The translations under genes and the position numbers were made by a program. Shown piece by piece: positions 24,335 to 35,264 of a stretch of DNA of 64,000 bases (its first letter is position 1; each line of letters opens with the position of its first letter). The notes beneath the pieces were generated by a model, which ran no database searches, was not told the DNA's origin, and saw only the letters and a program-made list of their open reading frames with translations. Origin of the DNA: Ochotona curzoniae (Eukaryota > Chordata > Mammalia > Lagomorpha > Ochotonidae); the NCBI RefSeq assembly GCF_017591425.1, contig NW_024464918.1, forward strand, positions 25,820,001 through 25,884,000, written 5' to 3'.

Positions 24335-25330
24335 TAAAAATGGTTCCATGACAAATTTTGTGTTAGACATATGTTACCAAAGTTTTTATGAACTCAACAA
24401 ACAGAGAGAACACAATTTTAAAATAGGCCAAATATTTACGCAGATATTTCACCAAGGGAAAAAAAAAAAACCAATAGCAGCAAACATTCAAAAATAGGCT
24501 CAACAACCCATGTCACTGTCCAAAGTGTTGAAAATTTTAATAAGTAGCAATATCACTATACATCTATGTTGGCCAAGATCCAAAACACTGATCATGCCAA
24601 GAGCTACTGAGGATATGGATGGGGTAAGAGGAACACTCATTCTCTGCCAGTGGTTTATAAAACAGTGCAACCACTTTGGAAGACAGTTTGGCAGTTTCTT
24701 GCAAAACCACACATGTTCTTACACAGGACCCAGGCATCACACTCCCTGGTATTCATCCAAACAAGCTGAAAACAAGTCCACACACAAACCTACATGCAAA
24801 TGTCTCTATCAGCTTTATTCCTAATTGCCCAAAACTTGGAAGCAAGCAGTGTCCTTCCAGAAACACATGGATGGCTAAATGGTGGCACATCCAGACACTG
24901 GAATATTACTCAGCAATAAAAAGAAATGAGCTTTGAAGCAAGGAAACCTCTCTGGGGGTACATACTGTTTAATTTCAACTACATGATATTGCAGGGAAAA
25001 AAAAATAAAACTACAAAGACAAAGGTCTCAGACAGTGCCAGCCAGGGGCAGGGGGCAGGAGGCCGAGGGAAGGAAACTGTTCTGTATGACACTACAAGTG
25101 CAGATGTGTGTCACAGCACATTTGCCACAACCCACAGGACATATCCCACAAGTAGGACCCTTCACACAATCTGTGGACTTCAGTTAACAATATCAATATC
25201 AATACTCGGTCATCAACTGGAAGAAATGTGCCAATCCCATGCAAGGTGTGAACAACAGAAGGAACCTGGAAGGCATATGAGGAGCACTTAGCAACTTTTT
25301 ATACTCTCCACTCAGTTTTTCTAGAAACTC
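24335..25330 (+). mobile_element. Ancient L1M, end of ORF2 and 3' UTR
   Basis: CAGTTTGGCAGTTTCTTGC, CCAGGCATCACACTCCCTGG and GGAATATTACTCAGCAATAA are hallmark positions of the old L1 3' end. One frame reads LEYYSAIKRNEL, the degraded ORF2 C-terminal motif. Stops and frame breaks make it a dead relic. Confidence 0.8.
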
Positions 25331-25482
25331 AAAACTGCTGGCAGAAGCCAGCCTATTAATGATTTCTTAAGAGGAAAGGGGGTGGAGAGGCCTGACTCAC
25401 AGCCATTGGGTTGAGACCCATAGATTGAATTCAGTTTATAAAGTCCAACCAAGAAAAAAATGAAGTGGAAAGTTTTTTTTTT

Positions 25483-25792
25483 CAAGGATTTATTTATTTA
25501 TTTTGAAAATCAGAATTACAGAGAAGAGAGAGATCTTCAATATACTGCTTCACTACTCATATGACTGTAACAGCCAATGCTAGGCCAAACAGAAACCAGG
25601 AGCTTCATGCAGGTTTCCCATGTGGGCAGCTAGGGCCCAAGCACTTGGATCATCTGCTGCTGCTGCTTTTCCGGGTCATTAGCACTGAGCTAAGTAGGAA
25701 GTGGAACAGCTGGAACACAAACTGCTACCATATGGGATACTGGTTGGTGTTTCAGGTCAGAACCTTACCCACCATGCACCAAGGCCAGTTCC
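25483..25792 (-). mobile_element. C-type SINE, older copy
   Basis: TTCAAGGATTTATTTATTT tail, AACCAGGAGCTTCATGCAGG and TACCATATGGGATACTGG, ending ACCAAGGCCAG. Confidence 0.8.
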
Positions 25793-25799
25793 TTGATTT

Positions 25800-26324
25800 T
25801 TTTTATCAGTCAGTATTACATAAAAATTACAAAATCTTGCTGAAATGTAATTGTTGTTTGTATTTGCATGAGTAACACCCCAAATGTCAGTGTTACAAAT
25901 TACCACCTTTTACAACTTGTTAGGAAATGTCTATTTTTTTTTCCTTTTATTTGCAAGATACAAACCAAAGGAACTGGCAAAAACCTTTTGCTACGTAACT
26001 TAGTATCCGCTTTCACAAGTAGGATTCTGTAAGTAATCTAATTATTCCCAAACAAAGCAGGGTGGGGTTTAACATAGAGAGGGCTGACCTCACTATGAGA
26101 AAAAGTATATACTAAATCCTTGCAAAATTTCAAATGCAAACATGCACCTCTTTGTGTTTTCTATTCTTCTTTTAATGGGCAAAGATTACAGCTCATTTAC
26201 CTTAAATAAATCCCAGTCCAGCCTGATCAGTGCTCTATTATCAGTGAAAAATAAATCACTGATCATCACTCAGTGCTACTTTCCCTGCAAAGATCCTCTG
26301 TTTGTTCTACAAAACTAAGACCCA
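25800..26324. other. Unique intronic DNA
   Basis: AT-rich; nothing recognised. Confidence 0.5.
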
Positions 26325-26870
26325 TGTCACATCCAGGATTGGTGGTCTGACTGTGGAGTTCATGTGTCAGAGCTGGGCCTCCACAGTGGAAAAGATGGAG
26401 CAGTGGATGGCAGGCCCAGATGATATGGCAGCCCATTGGGGCCTGTAGAGGACACCTGGCACCATAGCAGAGGAAGGAGGACAGAACAAACCCCAGCCAA
26501 ACAATGGCAGCAAATATCTGGGTGAATGGAAACTTTAAGTTCAACTATATCAAACAGCAGACATTGGAAGGGCTTCCTCACTCCTGGATCAACAAGACTA
26601 ACATTTCAAAACTAGCAAAACTGCCTGGGTGGTTGGGAAGCTGGGTATGGCTTCTCCCTTTATGTTCCACCTTCCCCCAGGTAGAGGAAGAAGAGATCGG
26701 GCGCGTTCAGGGTGGTATGGCCATAGACAGGTAGAGGAAGAAGAAACAGAATATTTGGAAACAATGATCACACCCACTTTTCCCTAACCCTTGTTCCTTC
26801 CCACCCTGATCAACTATGTAAACATCATCAAAAACTTTTAAAAATACAAAAAAACTAAAACCCCATTACC
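26325..26870 (+). repeat. Unclassified interspersed repeat, copy B
   Basis: Same core as copies A and C, from CATCCAGGATTGGTGGTCTGA to CAACTATGTAAACATCATC and an A-rich end. Copy B lacks about 80 bp of the middle found in A and C. It carries an extra direct repeat CAGGTAGAGGAAGAAGA (about 26679-26695 and 26729-26745). Confidence 0.7.
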
Positions 26871-27830
26871 TACCCTCAGGTGCCATTCTGGCCACAATGG
26901 TTCTTTAAACCATGATGGCTAGAGAGCCACGCAATTTCAGAGCACAACACAAAACATCAGGCAATCTTGGCAGTCAGGGCTCAGAGTCTGAGAGTCAAGT
27001 GGGACAATACGTTCACTTAACCTAGCACTGGCTTCACACTCTACCTTTCCAAGGTTTAGATCTCTGAAGAATTTGCACCTTCACTTCGAGCCTGCACCTC
27101 TGTGGAAGGCACTTCAGAGGGATGGTCAAGAACAGGTTCTGCAGCTAACTGCCAGTTTCCAACCTTGCCTGCACTGCTTCCTACTGCTGTGACTAGATAA
27201 GTTCCCGCAAACGTGAAACACAACAAGCCATTGTAGCATCGAGAGCCCAGCGAGAAGCTCTCAGGAGACTGTGCACTCAGCACACGGCCCAGCGCTTGCT
27301 TGCTGCTCACTGGAGGAGAAAGGCTGGTGCTCTTGCTACACCTTCTCCTCCTTCTGTTGAAAATCATCATGGTTGCCTGGGAGATGTGGCTCAGGACAGA
27401 GTTCTCAGCATTACTAACTGCGGAGGCCGCCATGAAAATGACACTTCATCTTCCAGAGGTCTAATGAAAGGCATGGATCTAATTAGACACGTAAACACAG
27501 AATTTGTGAAAAATAAAAAGTATTGGGTAGCCAGAAGCCAGCCACTGCTTTACTCAGTGTTGCACATCCTGCCCCAACGAGACTGAAAGCACAAGAGAAG
27601 GGGCTGTGCTCTAGGTCTCCGCACCCGGCCAAGTTCCGAAAACTTGAAGGGATCCACTTCCTTCTGCTGGAGATTGGTAACACAAAGGCATTTCTGAGTT
27701 GCTCCAGGTCCTGGAACGTGGTTCAGTCTTTGGGGCCTCACTTTTACTTCAAACCCCCAATTTGAAAGAGAACAGCTTATCAATTCAATTTTTCTCTGTC
27801 CAATGTAGGGAAATCCAGAATTCTATTCCT
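26871..27830. other. Unique intronic DNA
   Basis: About 950 bp without clear repeats; slightly richer in GC than its surroundings at 27050-27450. No coding match. Confidence 0.45.
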
Positions 27831-28112
27831 GGGACCAGCAATGTGGAGTAGTAGGCTAAGCTTCCACCTATGGTTTCAGCATTCCTCCAACACATACTGC
27901 TCCACTTCTAATCCAGCTCCCTGCTTGTGGCCTAGGAAAGCTCAAGTCCTTTGGTCCCTATATCCACATAGAAGGCTCCTAGCTTCAGACTAGCTCAGTT
28001 CTTCTCATTGCAGCTATTTGGGCAGAAAACCTGTGGATGGGAGCCCTTCCTCTGTCTCACCTTCTCTCTGTAACTCTGTCCTTCAAACAAAAAATAAACC
28101 TTAAAAAAAAAC
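27831..28112 (+). mobile_element. C-type SINE, older copy
   Basis: GGACCAGCAATGTGGAG head, TCCAGCTCCCTGCTTGTGG, CTTCTCTCTGTAACTCTGTCC and an AAAAATAAACCTTAAAAA tail. Confidence 0.8.
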
Positions 28113-28115
28113 TTA

Positions 28116-28545
28116 GGGGCCCAGCATGGTAACCTAGTGGCTTAAGTTCTCACCTTGCATATGCCAGGATCCCATATGGGTGCCGGTTCTAATCCCAGTG
28201 GTTCCGCTTCCCATCTAGCTCCCTGCCTGTGGCCTGGGAAAGCAGTTGAGGACAGCCCAAGGCCTTGGGACATGCACCTGCATGGGAAACCTGGAAGAGT
28301 TTCTGGGCTCCTGGCTTCAGATCAGTGGAACTGTTCCACTTCCCAGTCAGCTCCCTGCTGATGGACCTGGGAAGAGAACAGATGATGGCCCAAATCCTTT
28401 GGCCCTTGCACCCAAGTTGGAGACCTAGATAGAATTCCAAGATCTCGGCTTCAGTCAGGCCCAGCCCAGCCAGTCAACAGATAAAAGAATGAGTTCCCCC
28501 CCCCTCTCTCTCTCTCTCTTTCTGCCTTTTAAGTACATAAAACTT
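28116..28545 (+). mobile_element. Chimeric or partly duplicated C-type SINE
   Basis: A standard head (GGGGCCCAGCATGG...) runs to about 28330. It then jumps back to the internal GTTCCACTTCCCAGTCAGCTCC segment and repeats the middle and 3' end, finishing with a CCCCCCCCTCTCTCTC run. Only one 3' end is present, so this looks like one element with an internal partial duplication, or two elements joined by recombination. Confidence 0.8.
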
Positions 28546-29449
28546 TAAAAACACGAAAATATGAAAAACCAAAGTACTAAATATGTGAGTTAAAAGGTCA
28601 TGTGAATTCTAACAAAATTGATACATATTTTTAATAGTTAGGTTATTAGAAAGGATTCTGCATCTCAGGAGGTGGAAATTAAATTTAAAAGAACACAATC
28701 CCCAGCAACAAATCTAGAAATAACTGTCAAGATGGAAAGAAACATTGTTCCTGAAAACCCAGCCATCCCTCAAATCAACTTCCATCTCTGTGAAACCAAA
28801 TCTGGTTCACCACGAAGCCCCCAAGACAGCCAGGCATGAAATCGAAGGCATTCTGTAAACTTCCTCTACAAGCCCAAGATGCAACCCCCCAGGCCACTGA
28901 GAGGGGTAAATTTAATCCAGAATGTCCTTAGGAAGAGAAGATATCAGGAGGTGTATTCTGTCCCTTTTTAACTTTGTAGAGCTTTTCTGCCATAACCACA
29001 ACTTTCTAGAAAAACACTGTGACCCCAATTCTACCCACCAATGTGGCTCATGCACACACCAATGAGTGAGTCAAGTTACCAGCAACTAGCATGAAGACGG
29101 AAGGGACCTCACACCTGGAGCCAAGACAAAAACACACCTCTGTGCTTACAGACTTCAGCTCAGAGAAACAGTGAGCCTGCGTGCTGGGAAACACTAACAC
29201 AAATGACCAATGACTGGACCATGTGGCGAGCCAGGCCCCAAGCCGAGAGCTTGCTGGTGTGCAGGGTTTCACTCTGTCCCTGTAGCAACCCTCAGAGGTC
29301 AGCGTGACTGCTCCCACTGTTTCGAAGGAGACTTCAGGTTTAACAGCATGTCCAGAGTCAAATGACTCGGAAGGCCTGGGCCCAAAACTAGCCTGAACTG
29401 TGAATTCTACACATGTGACCTCCCTTTCCCCACCTCCATCTGTGGACAG
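28546..29449. other. Unique intronic DNA
   Basis: Nothing recognised. A long minus-strand open frame here and in the microsatellite is low-complexity read-through. Confidence 0.45.
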
Positions 29450-29474
29450 AAAAGCAAAGCAAAGCAAAGCAAAA

Positions 29475-29528
<54 letters not shown>

Positions 29529-29558
29529 CTGTCTCTCTCTCTCTCTCTCTCTCTCTTA
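29450..29558 (+). repeat. Compound microsatellite (AAAGC)n-(AC)n-(CT)n
   Basis: About four AAAGC units, then an A run, about 23 AC units (29478-29523), a short link, then about 13 CT units (29531-29556). Alternating purine-pyrimidine next to a homopyrimidine run. Confidence 0.97.
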
Positions 29559-30067
29559 ACCAAGACACCAGCTAATGAGATAGGAGGAAAGGTCTCATCT
29601 GAGCGGGTTCCCACAGAAAGGTCCAGGCCGAGGCAGCACCAGGAGTCACCAAGAAAACACACAGCTTGTCAGTTCACTGCTTCTTCAGTGCGTGTCCCGA
29701 GCAAAGGCCTGGGTTCCGGGAAAAGACCACCAGGGGCTCCTTTATATGGAGTCTGCAGAGTCTTCTGCTATTCTCAACGGGGTTCACAAGACTAATGCAG
29801 GCGAATCACTGACCTAGAGGATAGGGTCGCCTCAGCTAGGTTAAGTGCACTCAGAATACGCATAAACTGCTGTGTGGCTTGCAGACAGGTTCTAGACTCA
29901 CTGGTCCTCAGCTTGCTCAATCCCGAATCAGAAAAACCAAGAGCAATGAAGGGACAGAGCACGGGGAGTCCCTATAGGCTGGGCTCCACTGCCTCTAACA
30001 AACACCCCAGAAACGCTGAGCCCAAAAACCTGCGAACAGGAATCACAAACAAAATTACTAACAGTGT

Positions 30068-30412
30068 AAAATTAAGGGCCCAGCGTGGTGGTACAAGTGG
30101 TTAAAGGTCCTCGCCTTGCACGCCCGGGGTTCCCATATGGGCACCGGTTCTAATCCCGGCAGCCCCGCTTCCCTTCCAGCTCCCTGCCTGTGGCCTGGGA
30201 AAGCAGTCGAGGACAGCCCAAAGCTTTGGGACCCTGCACCCGCGTGGGAGACCCGGAAGAGACTCCTGGCTTCAGATCGGCATAGTATCGGCCCGTTGCG
30301 CTCACTTGGGGAGTGAATCATCGGACGGAAGATCTTCCTCTCTGTCTCTCCTCTCTGTATATCCGCCTTTCTAATGAAAAAATAATAAAAATAAATCTTT
30401 AAAAAAAATTAA
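30068..30412 (+). mobile_element. Young C-type SINE
   Basis: Near-consensus element starting GGGCCCAGCGTGGTGG at 30076 and ending AAATAAATCTTTAAAA. A short AAAATTAA repeat may be the target duplication. It is the last SINE before the ARHGAP26 promoter. Confidence 0.9.
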
Positions 30413-32189
30413 TACAGTTATGAAATTTAAAAAAAGAGAGACCATGGATCATCTAAACCAACATGACTTACACATATTTCTTTTTACATTGCACTGGAAA
30501 AGCATTAGTTTCTTCTTTATAATAGTGATAACGATCATCTTAAGAAAATATGCAAAAATTCTAACAGAGTAACACACATTGGGACAAGCCCCTCGGGATA
30601 ACGAATGTCTTTCGTCTAGGAAGCAGTGATCAAGGACACCCTTTTAAAGAGGCCACATGATTGTTCTAAGAGGAATTCAGAGTAGTAGAACAGCAGTTGG
30701 TCACAAAGCTGGATGGAGAGACCAACGCACCTGACCCCCATCAGTGTCTGTCCAAACAACAGGTCTGCTTCATTCCATCATTAGTCAGTACAATCAGTCT
30801 CTTCAATGTTCCTTCAAATCCGAATAATTCTTGCCTCCCAACACAGCCAGCTGGGAGATTGCCAGCCACCTCTAGACACCCTCCTTGTATTCAAAGCCAA
30901 GATACAAAAGGTAAGTCCCGCATCCCAGCAGCCTTGGCCCCGGGCACTCCACTCTGGGCAAAGGGAGTAGAGCCAGCTTAACAGCTCTGCACTGACACAA
31001 ATTCCCCCTTGGGCTCACATAGACCAAGCAGTTTCAAAGCTCCAGCTCACTACCAAGAGCCACCTGACTCAGCACTAGGGATTCCTGCATCTCTCACCCT
31101 CCCCTCACGGCTACCCCAAGTTTCTCCTTTGCCAAACGATTAAAAGTGCATGAGACAATCGGTGCCTGGAGCTGTGCTTGACATGGCTAGAGTATGATGC
31201 CATAACCACAGATTCTTCATGGCACCCTCAGGGGCCAGTACACAGCACACAGGCACTGCAACTGTGTGACCAATCAAATTAAAGCTGGCCTGAGGCTCCA
31301 TCAGAAGTCCTGGGTCCAACCCACTTACAAGTGGGCTCCTAACTGATCCAGCGTCAGGAGTCCTCCTATTTCCTGAGCCAACGGGCAGCCTGCATCAGCG
31401 ACAAAGGAAGTGTGTGCACCTGCTTGAGGTAGGGCACAGGCTGCTGCAGACAACCTGAGCCTGACCCGCCGGGACACACCACACTCCTGTGTTCCCTGAA
31501 CCCCAGGGCCCCGTGCTGCCCTGGCTTTCCAGCGTGGCAGGGCCCAGTTTTTAGAAGCAACAGGCTCAGCGGAATGACATCTCAGGCACTTGACTTCTGG
31601 GAGTCTTATTTAAAAGGCCTAGGGTCACTTCTCACCACACAGACTCAGTTGTGCTGCAGCAACCCTCCTCGGCCCTAGCCAAGTCCACAAAGAGTAAGAG
31701 CAAAGCCTGAAAGAATTCCACCATCTGCAGGCTTTATCAGCATGCTGTTCGTCAGCATGAAAAGCTGGACTCAACTGTGTCTGAATAGGTAGCCTGGAAA
31801 GGCGCGAGAAACACCCTCCCTACCCCAGATGTTCAGCACTATAGCAAGAAGAAAACTTCGACAGTGCAAGTCAAGTGGAATGCAAATGTCATCGTTCCCC
31901 TTATACCAAAAAGGGGAAAAAACAAAAATGGTTTTATACAAGGTCTGAGAGTCACTACAGGGACTTTAAACAACTGCTTTTGGGGCCTTCCTCCTCAGGT
32001 CTTTGCATTTCCAAGGATAATGAAAGAGGCAAAGAGGAAGGAATGAGGGAGCCAGAGAGAAGAGACCGCCGGGACATGCTCATTCTATTTTTATACCTCG
32101 CCTACGATTCGGAGTAAAGGAACACTCTGATTCTGAACTCCCACCCCTGTCACCTTCTGCGCTGAGCACAGTTATCCAAACCTGCATAC
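30413..32189. other. SINE-free promoter-proximal intron
   Basis: No interspersed repeat recognised over about 1.8 kb next to exon 1. Contains no second exon candidate that I can support. Confidence 0.5.
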
Positions 32190-32700
32190 GTTCGTGGCAC
32201 TGCCTCCAGATTCGGGGGCTGCCGGCTGCCCAGATACCCAGGAAAAGCGAGCTACGGCAGCACCCCGCCCAGACAACCGGTGGCCCTGGCCAGGCTGGAG
32301 CTGCGCACAGGCAGCCGTGGGGGCTCCGGGACGCCCCCGCCCCAGCACCCGCAGCTTCCCCCCACTTCGGCCGGGCACCCGTGCGGAGAGCAGCTCGCCC
32401 AGCGCCCGCCCGGAGCCAGAGTTGTGGACGGGACCGGCTCTCCGTCAGGCTGCCGCACGGGGCCCGTGAGTCCCGCCCCGAGACACCTGTGCGCGCCCCG
32501 CCCGCGCCGGCGGAGTCCCGGCCATCCGCAAACGCCCAGCAACACTCCGTGACCGAGCGCCCGGGCTCGTCGGACGCGGGCTGCCTCGCCCGCTTCACCA
32601 GTCCTTCCCGCCCCGGTGGGCAGAAAAGCATGGACGCGCGTCAGCCGGGGCCGCGGGGACAGAGCCCAGAAGCCCGGGCCCACTCCACCCCACCCGGGCC

Positions 32701-32708
32701 ACTCACTC
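32701..32708 (-). other. ARHGAP26: Splice donor of ARHGAP26 exon 1
   Basis: Read on the minus strand, the exon ends ...CTCAAGA and is followed by GTGAGTGG. Intron positions +1 to +6 are the consensus GTGAGT; the last exon base is A rather than the usual G. The open frame runs on into the intron for a long way only because the island is GC-rich, so the donor and the known protein, not the frame, define the exon end. Confidence 0.93.
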
Positions 32709-32860
32709 TTGAGCGCGCTGATAAGAGACTTCCCGTCTTTGATGAGCTCCTTGATGAATTTGTTGGTCTTGTCCAGCTCCGCTTCGTGAGACTTGAGCGT
32801 CTCTCGGAAGTGCGGGCTGTCGAGGCAGCAGTCGCTGAACTCGAGCGCCGGGAGCCCCAT
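32707..32860 (-). CDS. ARHGAP26: ARHGAP26 (GRAF1) first coding exon, residues 1-51
   Basis: The product family is a Rho GTPase-activating protein with BAR, PH, RhoGAP and SH3 domains that links membrane curvature and focal-adhesion/endocytic sites to RhoA and Cdc42 inactivation. This exon holds only the first 51 residues, the start of the BAR domain, beginning [20 protein letters not shown] and ending [11 protein letters not shown]. The paralogues differ early (ARHGAP10 starts MGLQPLEFSDCYLD, OPHN1 starts MGHPPLEFSDCYLD), so this is ARHGAP26 rather than either. The ATG at 32860-32858 lies in a strong Kozak context (ACACCATGG). The same frame has a TGA at 32986-32984 and no ATG between, which fixes the start. 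The exon is 154 nt, 51 codons plus one base, and ends AAG A before GTGAGT, giving a phase-1 junction consistent with Asn52 in the known protein. The next exon is not in the window. Seen: sequence, frame, donor. Known: domain functions. Confidence 0.96.
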
Positions 32861-33230
32861 GGTGTCCGCGGCGCGCAGCCGGGGGCGGGGGGCGCGAGCC
32901 AAGCGGCGCCCCGAGCACGCACGCTGCGGGGTCCGGGTCGGCAGCCCCGACGGCCCGCGCGGCTCCACAGGTGTGGCGCCCGCTCAGCCCGCCGCGCGCT
33001 GTGGCGCGGGCGCGTCCGCCTCCCTGAGCGAGGGGCGGCTGCGAGGGGCGGCGGCGGCGTGCGGCTGAGCGACGGGGCGAGCAGGAAGCGGCGCGGCGAC
33101 CCCACGGCGGCGCGGGGAAGCGAGCGAGCAGTAGCGAGCGCGGACGCCGCGTCCCCGCCTCCTGGGCTGGCTCCCTCTCCCGCAGCCTCGAGCGCCCTCT
33201 CACAGCAGCCTCAGCCACCCCGCCGGCGTC
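32861..33230 (-). other. ARHGAP26: ARHGAP26 5' untranslated leader (approximate)
   Basis: This GC-rich stretch lies between the start codon and the CCAAT/GC-box promoter region. On the minus strand there is no ATG from 32861 to 33260. The first upstream ATG, at 33263-33261, is out of frame and probably lies above the transcription start. The right limit is inferred from the spacing of the CCAAT boxes at 33276 and 33338; the sequence does not show the actual start site. Confidence 0.6.
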
Positions 33231-33270
33231 CGGGCCGCCCGAACCTGCTAGCGATGACCTCATCCCCCCG

Positions 33271-33345
33271 CCAGGCCAATCAGCGCATTCTCATCAGCCG
33301 GACCCCCGAACCCGCCCGGCCTTTCCGCGCGTTTCATCCAATCGG
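33271..33345. promoter_or_regulatory. Paired CCAAT boxes (NF-Y type)
   Basis: Two CCAAT pentamers, GGCCAATCAGCG and CATCCAATCGGA, lie 62 bp apart on the plus strand. The flanks, especially CCAATCAG, fit the NF-Y consensus. Relative to ARHGAP26 they read ATTGG. They lie about 410-480 bp above the start codon, where a core promoter is expected. Confidence 0.6.
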
Positions 33346-33990
33346 AAGGATCCGGAGGCGGAGCCTGAGGCTTGGGGCGGAGCCACGCCACCGCCTAGGT
33401 CCGCAGAGCCGGCTCCGCCCCCTCTCGCCCGCCGGGCGTTGCACACCCCGAAGCCTGGGGGCGAGTACTCCCAGGCTGGGGCTGCTCCGCCAACTCGGGA
33501 CCTTACCCGTCTGCCGCGCCCGCCTTCCAGGCCGGAGATGGGGTGCTTCTGCTGGTCTTGGCGGGAGACTGATGAGCCTCGAAGTGGCAATTATGAAAAA
33601 CCTGGCAATTAGGGCTGCAGCCCTTCGCTGCTCGCCTTGCCCTCCCGGGCAACCGAGCTTACGCTCCAAGCGCAACCCTGGCCCCCCGAGAGAACCCTGA
33701 GTGACCTCGGGCTCCTCAGAAACTGGTTGCATCTTAAAATCTCCCACCTCTTCTCGCCTGCAATCTTCCCTCCCCCTGCAGTCCGTCCCCCAGCCGGCCA
33801 CTCCGCACAGCCGCCCCGGGGCCGTAGGATCCCACGTCCTGAGGAGAATTTCAGCCACCCCGTTTTGCACGTCCCGGGCCTGTCCTCCCTTTGGTACGCG
33901 GCGGCGCTGTCCACAAGGGCACGAGCCTCCGCAGTCGGCCAGTGCACCCCAGCGCTATACCAGAGGTTGGCGTTGCCTGGGCGAATACTC

Positions 33991-35264
33991 ACGGTGTGCA
34001 CTGCTGGCTAGAGTTCTTGATAGATACCTGTGGGCATAAATGAATGGAGCCTTTCCCGGGTCTCTGTCGAATTCCCACCCCAAGTATGTGGCGCTGTCGT
34101 CCTCCTCAATCCTGGCAGCTGACTCCCTGCACCTGCCAGGCTGGGTACCACAGGTGACTCGTGGGAGAACAGGGGCTGCTGTTGAATGGATTAATTCAGT
34201 GTCCAGGAACTAACAGTCCCTCCTTAGGTTGGGTGGGTTTGGCGAGGAGGGAGTGGTAGTTCCCCCCACCCACTTTGGGTTGGATTTTTTTTTTTCCATA
34301 CATCAGTTTTGAGCAGGAACTAGCCTAGATAAGCCCTAGGTATACAAAGATGAACTGAGTGAACCTGACTGGTTGGGCTCCATGGGAGAGACTGAAGGAG
34401 CAGTAACAATTAGCCTAGGAGGCCTGGGTGCTGGAGAACACCGTGCAGGAGCTGGGGTGGAGTCCAGAGACGCCTTCTTTATTGAATCCATACACGACAG
34501 TCATCCATTTGTTAGATGTATCTACAAGGGTAGGCTTCCCAGCAGGCACACACAGCTATTGGTTAAATCAACATAACACTGAAAATAGTCACAGACGAGA
34601 AAGATCTGGAATGGTAACTGCATGAAAACTCATCTGTGTAACGCTTCAGGTTGAATCCCTAAAGGTAGACTTTCTAGTTGTCTGTTGACACACAGGAAAA
34701 CAGTATGGTTTAGGAAAAGAGCAATCCTTCTTTTCTCTCATGACCCTTTTCCTTCTGTTTGGATGGCTCTCTCCTGAAGACTGCTCCCGTGGCTGCAGTC
34801 AGCTCGTCCCAGGAGCTGGAGCAGGGGGCGATGGACTCCGGGCTTCTCCACGTGGCCTCTCTCTGTGGTCCAGCCTACACTGCCTGCAAGCATGGTGGTC
34901 CAGGGCCCGCACAGGCACGTCCTGGCTTGCAAGGGGAAGCTGCATCACCTTGTCCATCCTGCTCTTCAGAGTCCTGCACTACTGCCCCCCTTCAACAGCC
35001 TCAAGTCACAAACCCACTCAGATTGAAGGAGCAGGGAAGCAGACTGTACCCCTAACATGGGGGAGTGACAAAACAGGAGACATGATTGTAGCCATCTGTG
35101 GAAACACACTCTGCCTCTATAGGTTTAGCACAGGGCAAAGTCGTCTACAAATAGTGAATCAAGAAAACAAAATCCGATCCACAGACATTTGTCTTTATCC
35201 CCACTGAGGAAATGAGGCACACAGGTATAAAATAATACACATCTGTATTAATAATACTATAGTG
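33991..35264. other. Unique DNA upstream of ARHGAP26
   Basis: No repeat and no recognisable exon. A divergent non-coding transcript could start in the island and run through here, but the sequence gives no direct sign of it. Confidence 0.45.

Larger units (their letters stand above)
1..32706 (-). other. ARHGAP26: ARHGAP26 intron 1 (5' part)
   Basis: All sequence left of the donor belongs to the first intron of ARHGAP26, read on the minus strand. I searched the translated frames for exon 2 (expected to begin NLSSAKRKF) and found nothing, so the intron is at least 32.7 kb here and continues off the left edge. Its content is interspersed repeats, microsatellites and unique DNA, listed separately. 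Confidence 0.9.
32190..33990 (-). promoter_or_regulatory. ARHGAP26: CpG-island promoter of ARHGAP26
   Basis: CpG dinucleotides are dense from about 32190 to 33560, with a weaker shore to about 33990, against a CpG-poor background elsewhere. The island spans the first coding exon and its leader. I see no TATA box at a sensible distance. CCAAT boxes lie at 33276-33280 and 33338-33342, and GC boxes at 33032-33037, 33045-33052 and 33374-33380. A TGACCTCA element (nuclear-receptor or CRE-like) is at 33255-33262. This is the usual layout of a broadly expressed, dispersed-start promoter. Divergent transcription to the right is plausible but not shown. Confidence 0.88.

Noticed and set aside
24676..24936. 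Open frame ending LEYYSAIKRNEL as a live L1 ORF2
   Set aside because: The motif is the degraded C-terminal end of ORF2 in an ancient L1M with frame breaks; no intact reverse transcriptase or endonuclease is present.
29048..29662. 204-codon minus frame with a (CV)n run
   Set aside because: Produced by the AC/CT compound microsatellite; no domain.
29724..29740. CTCF site at CCACCAGGGGCTCC
   Set aside because: The second half departs from the consensus at key positions, and no other CTCF-like features accompany it.
32252..32968. 238-codon minus frame extending ARHGAP26 exon 1 at both ends
   Set aside because: The upstream part begins at GTG rather than ATG and runs only to a TGA at 32986-32984. 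The downstream part reads through the GTGAGT donor into intron 1. Only residues 1-51 match the protein.
32381..33700. 439-codon open frame on the plus strand across the ARHGAP26 promoter
   Set aside because: It is antisense to exon 1 and its leader, in GC-rich DNA where stops are rare. Its translation is Arg/Pro/Ala-rich with no domain, and other long frames overlap it on both strands.
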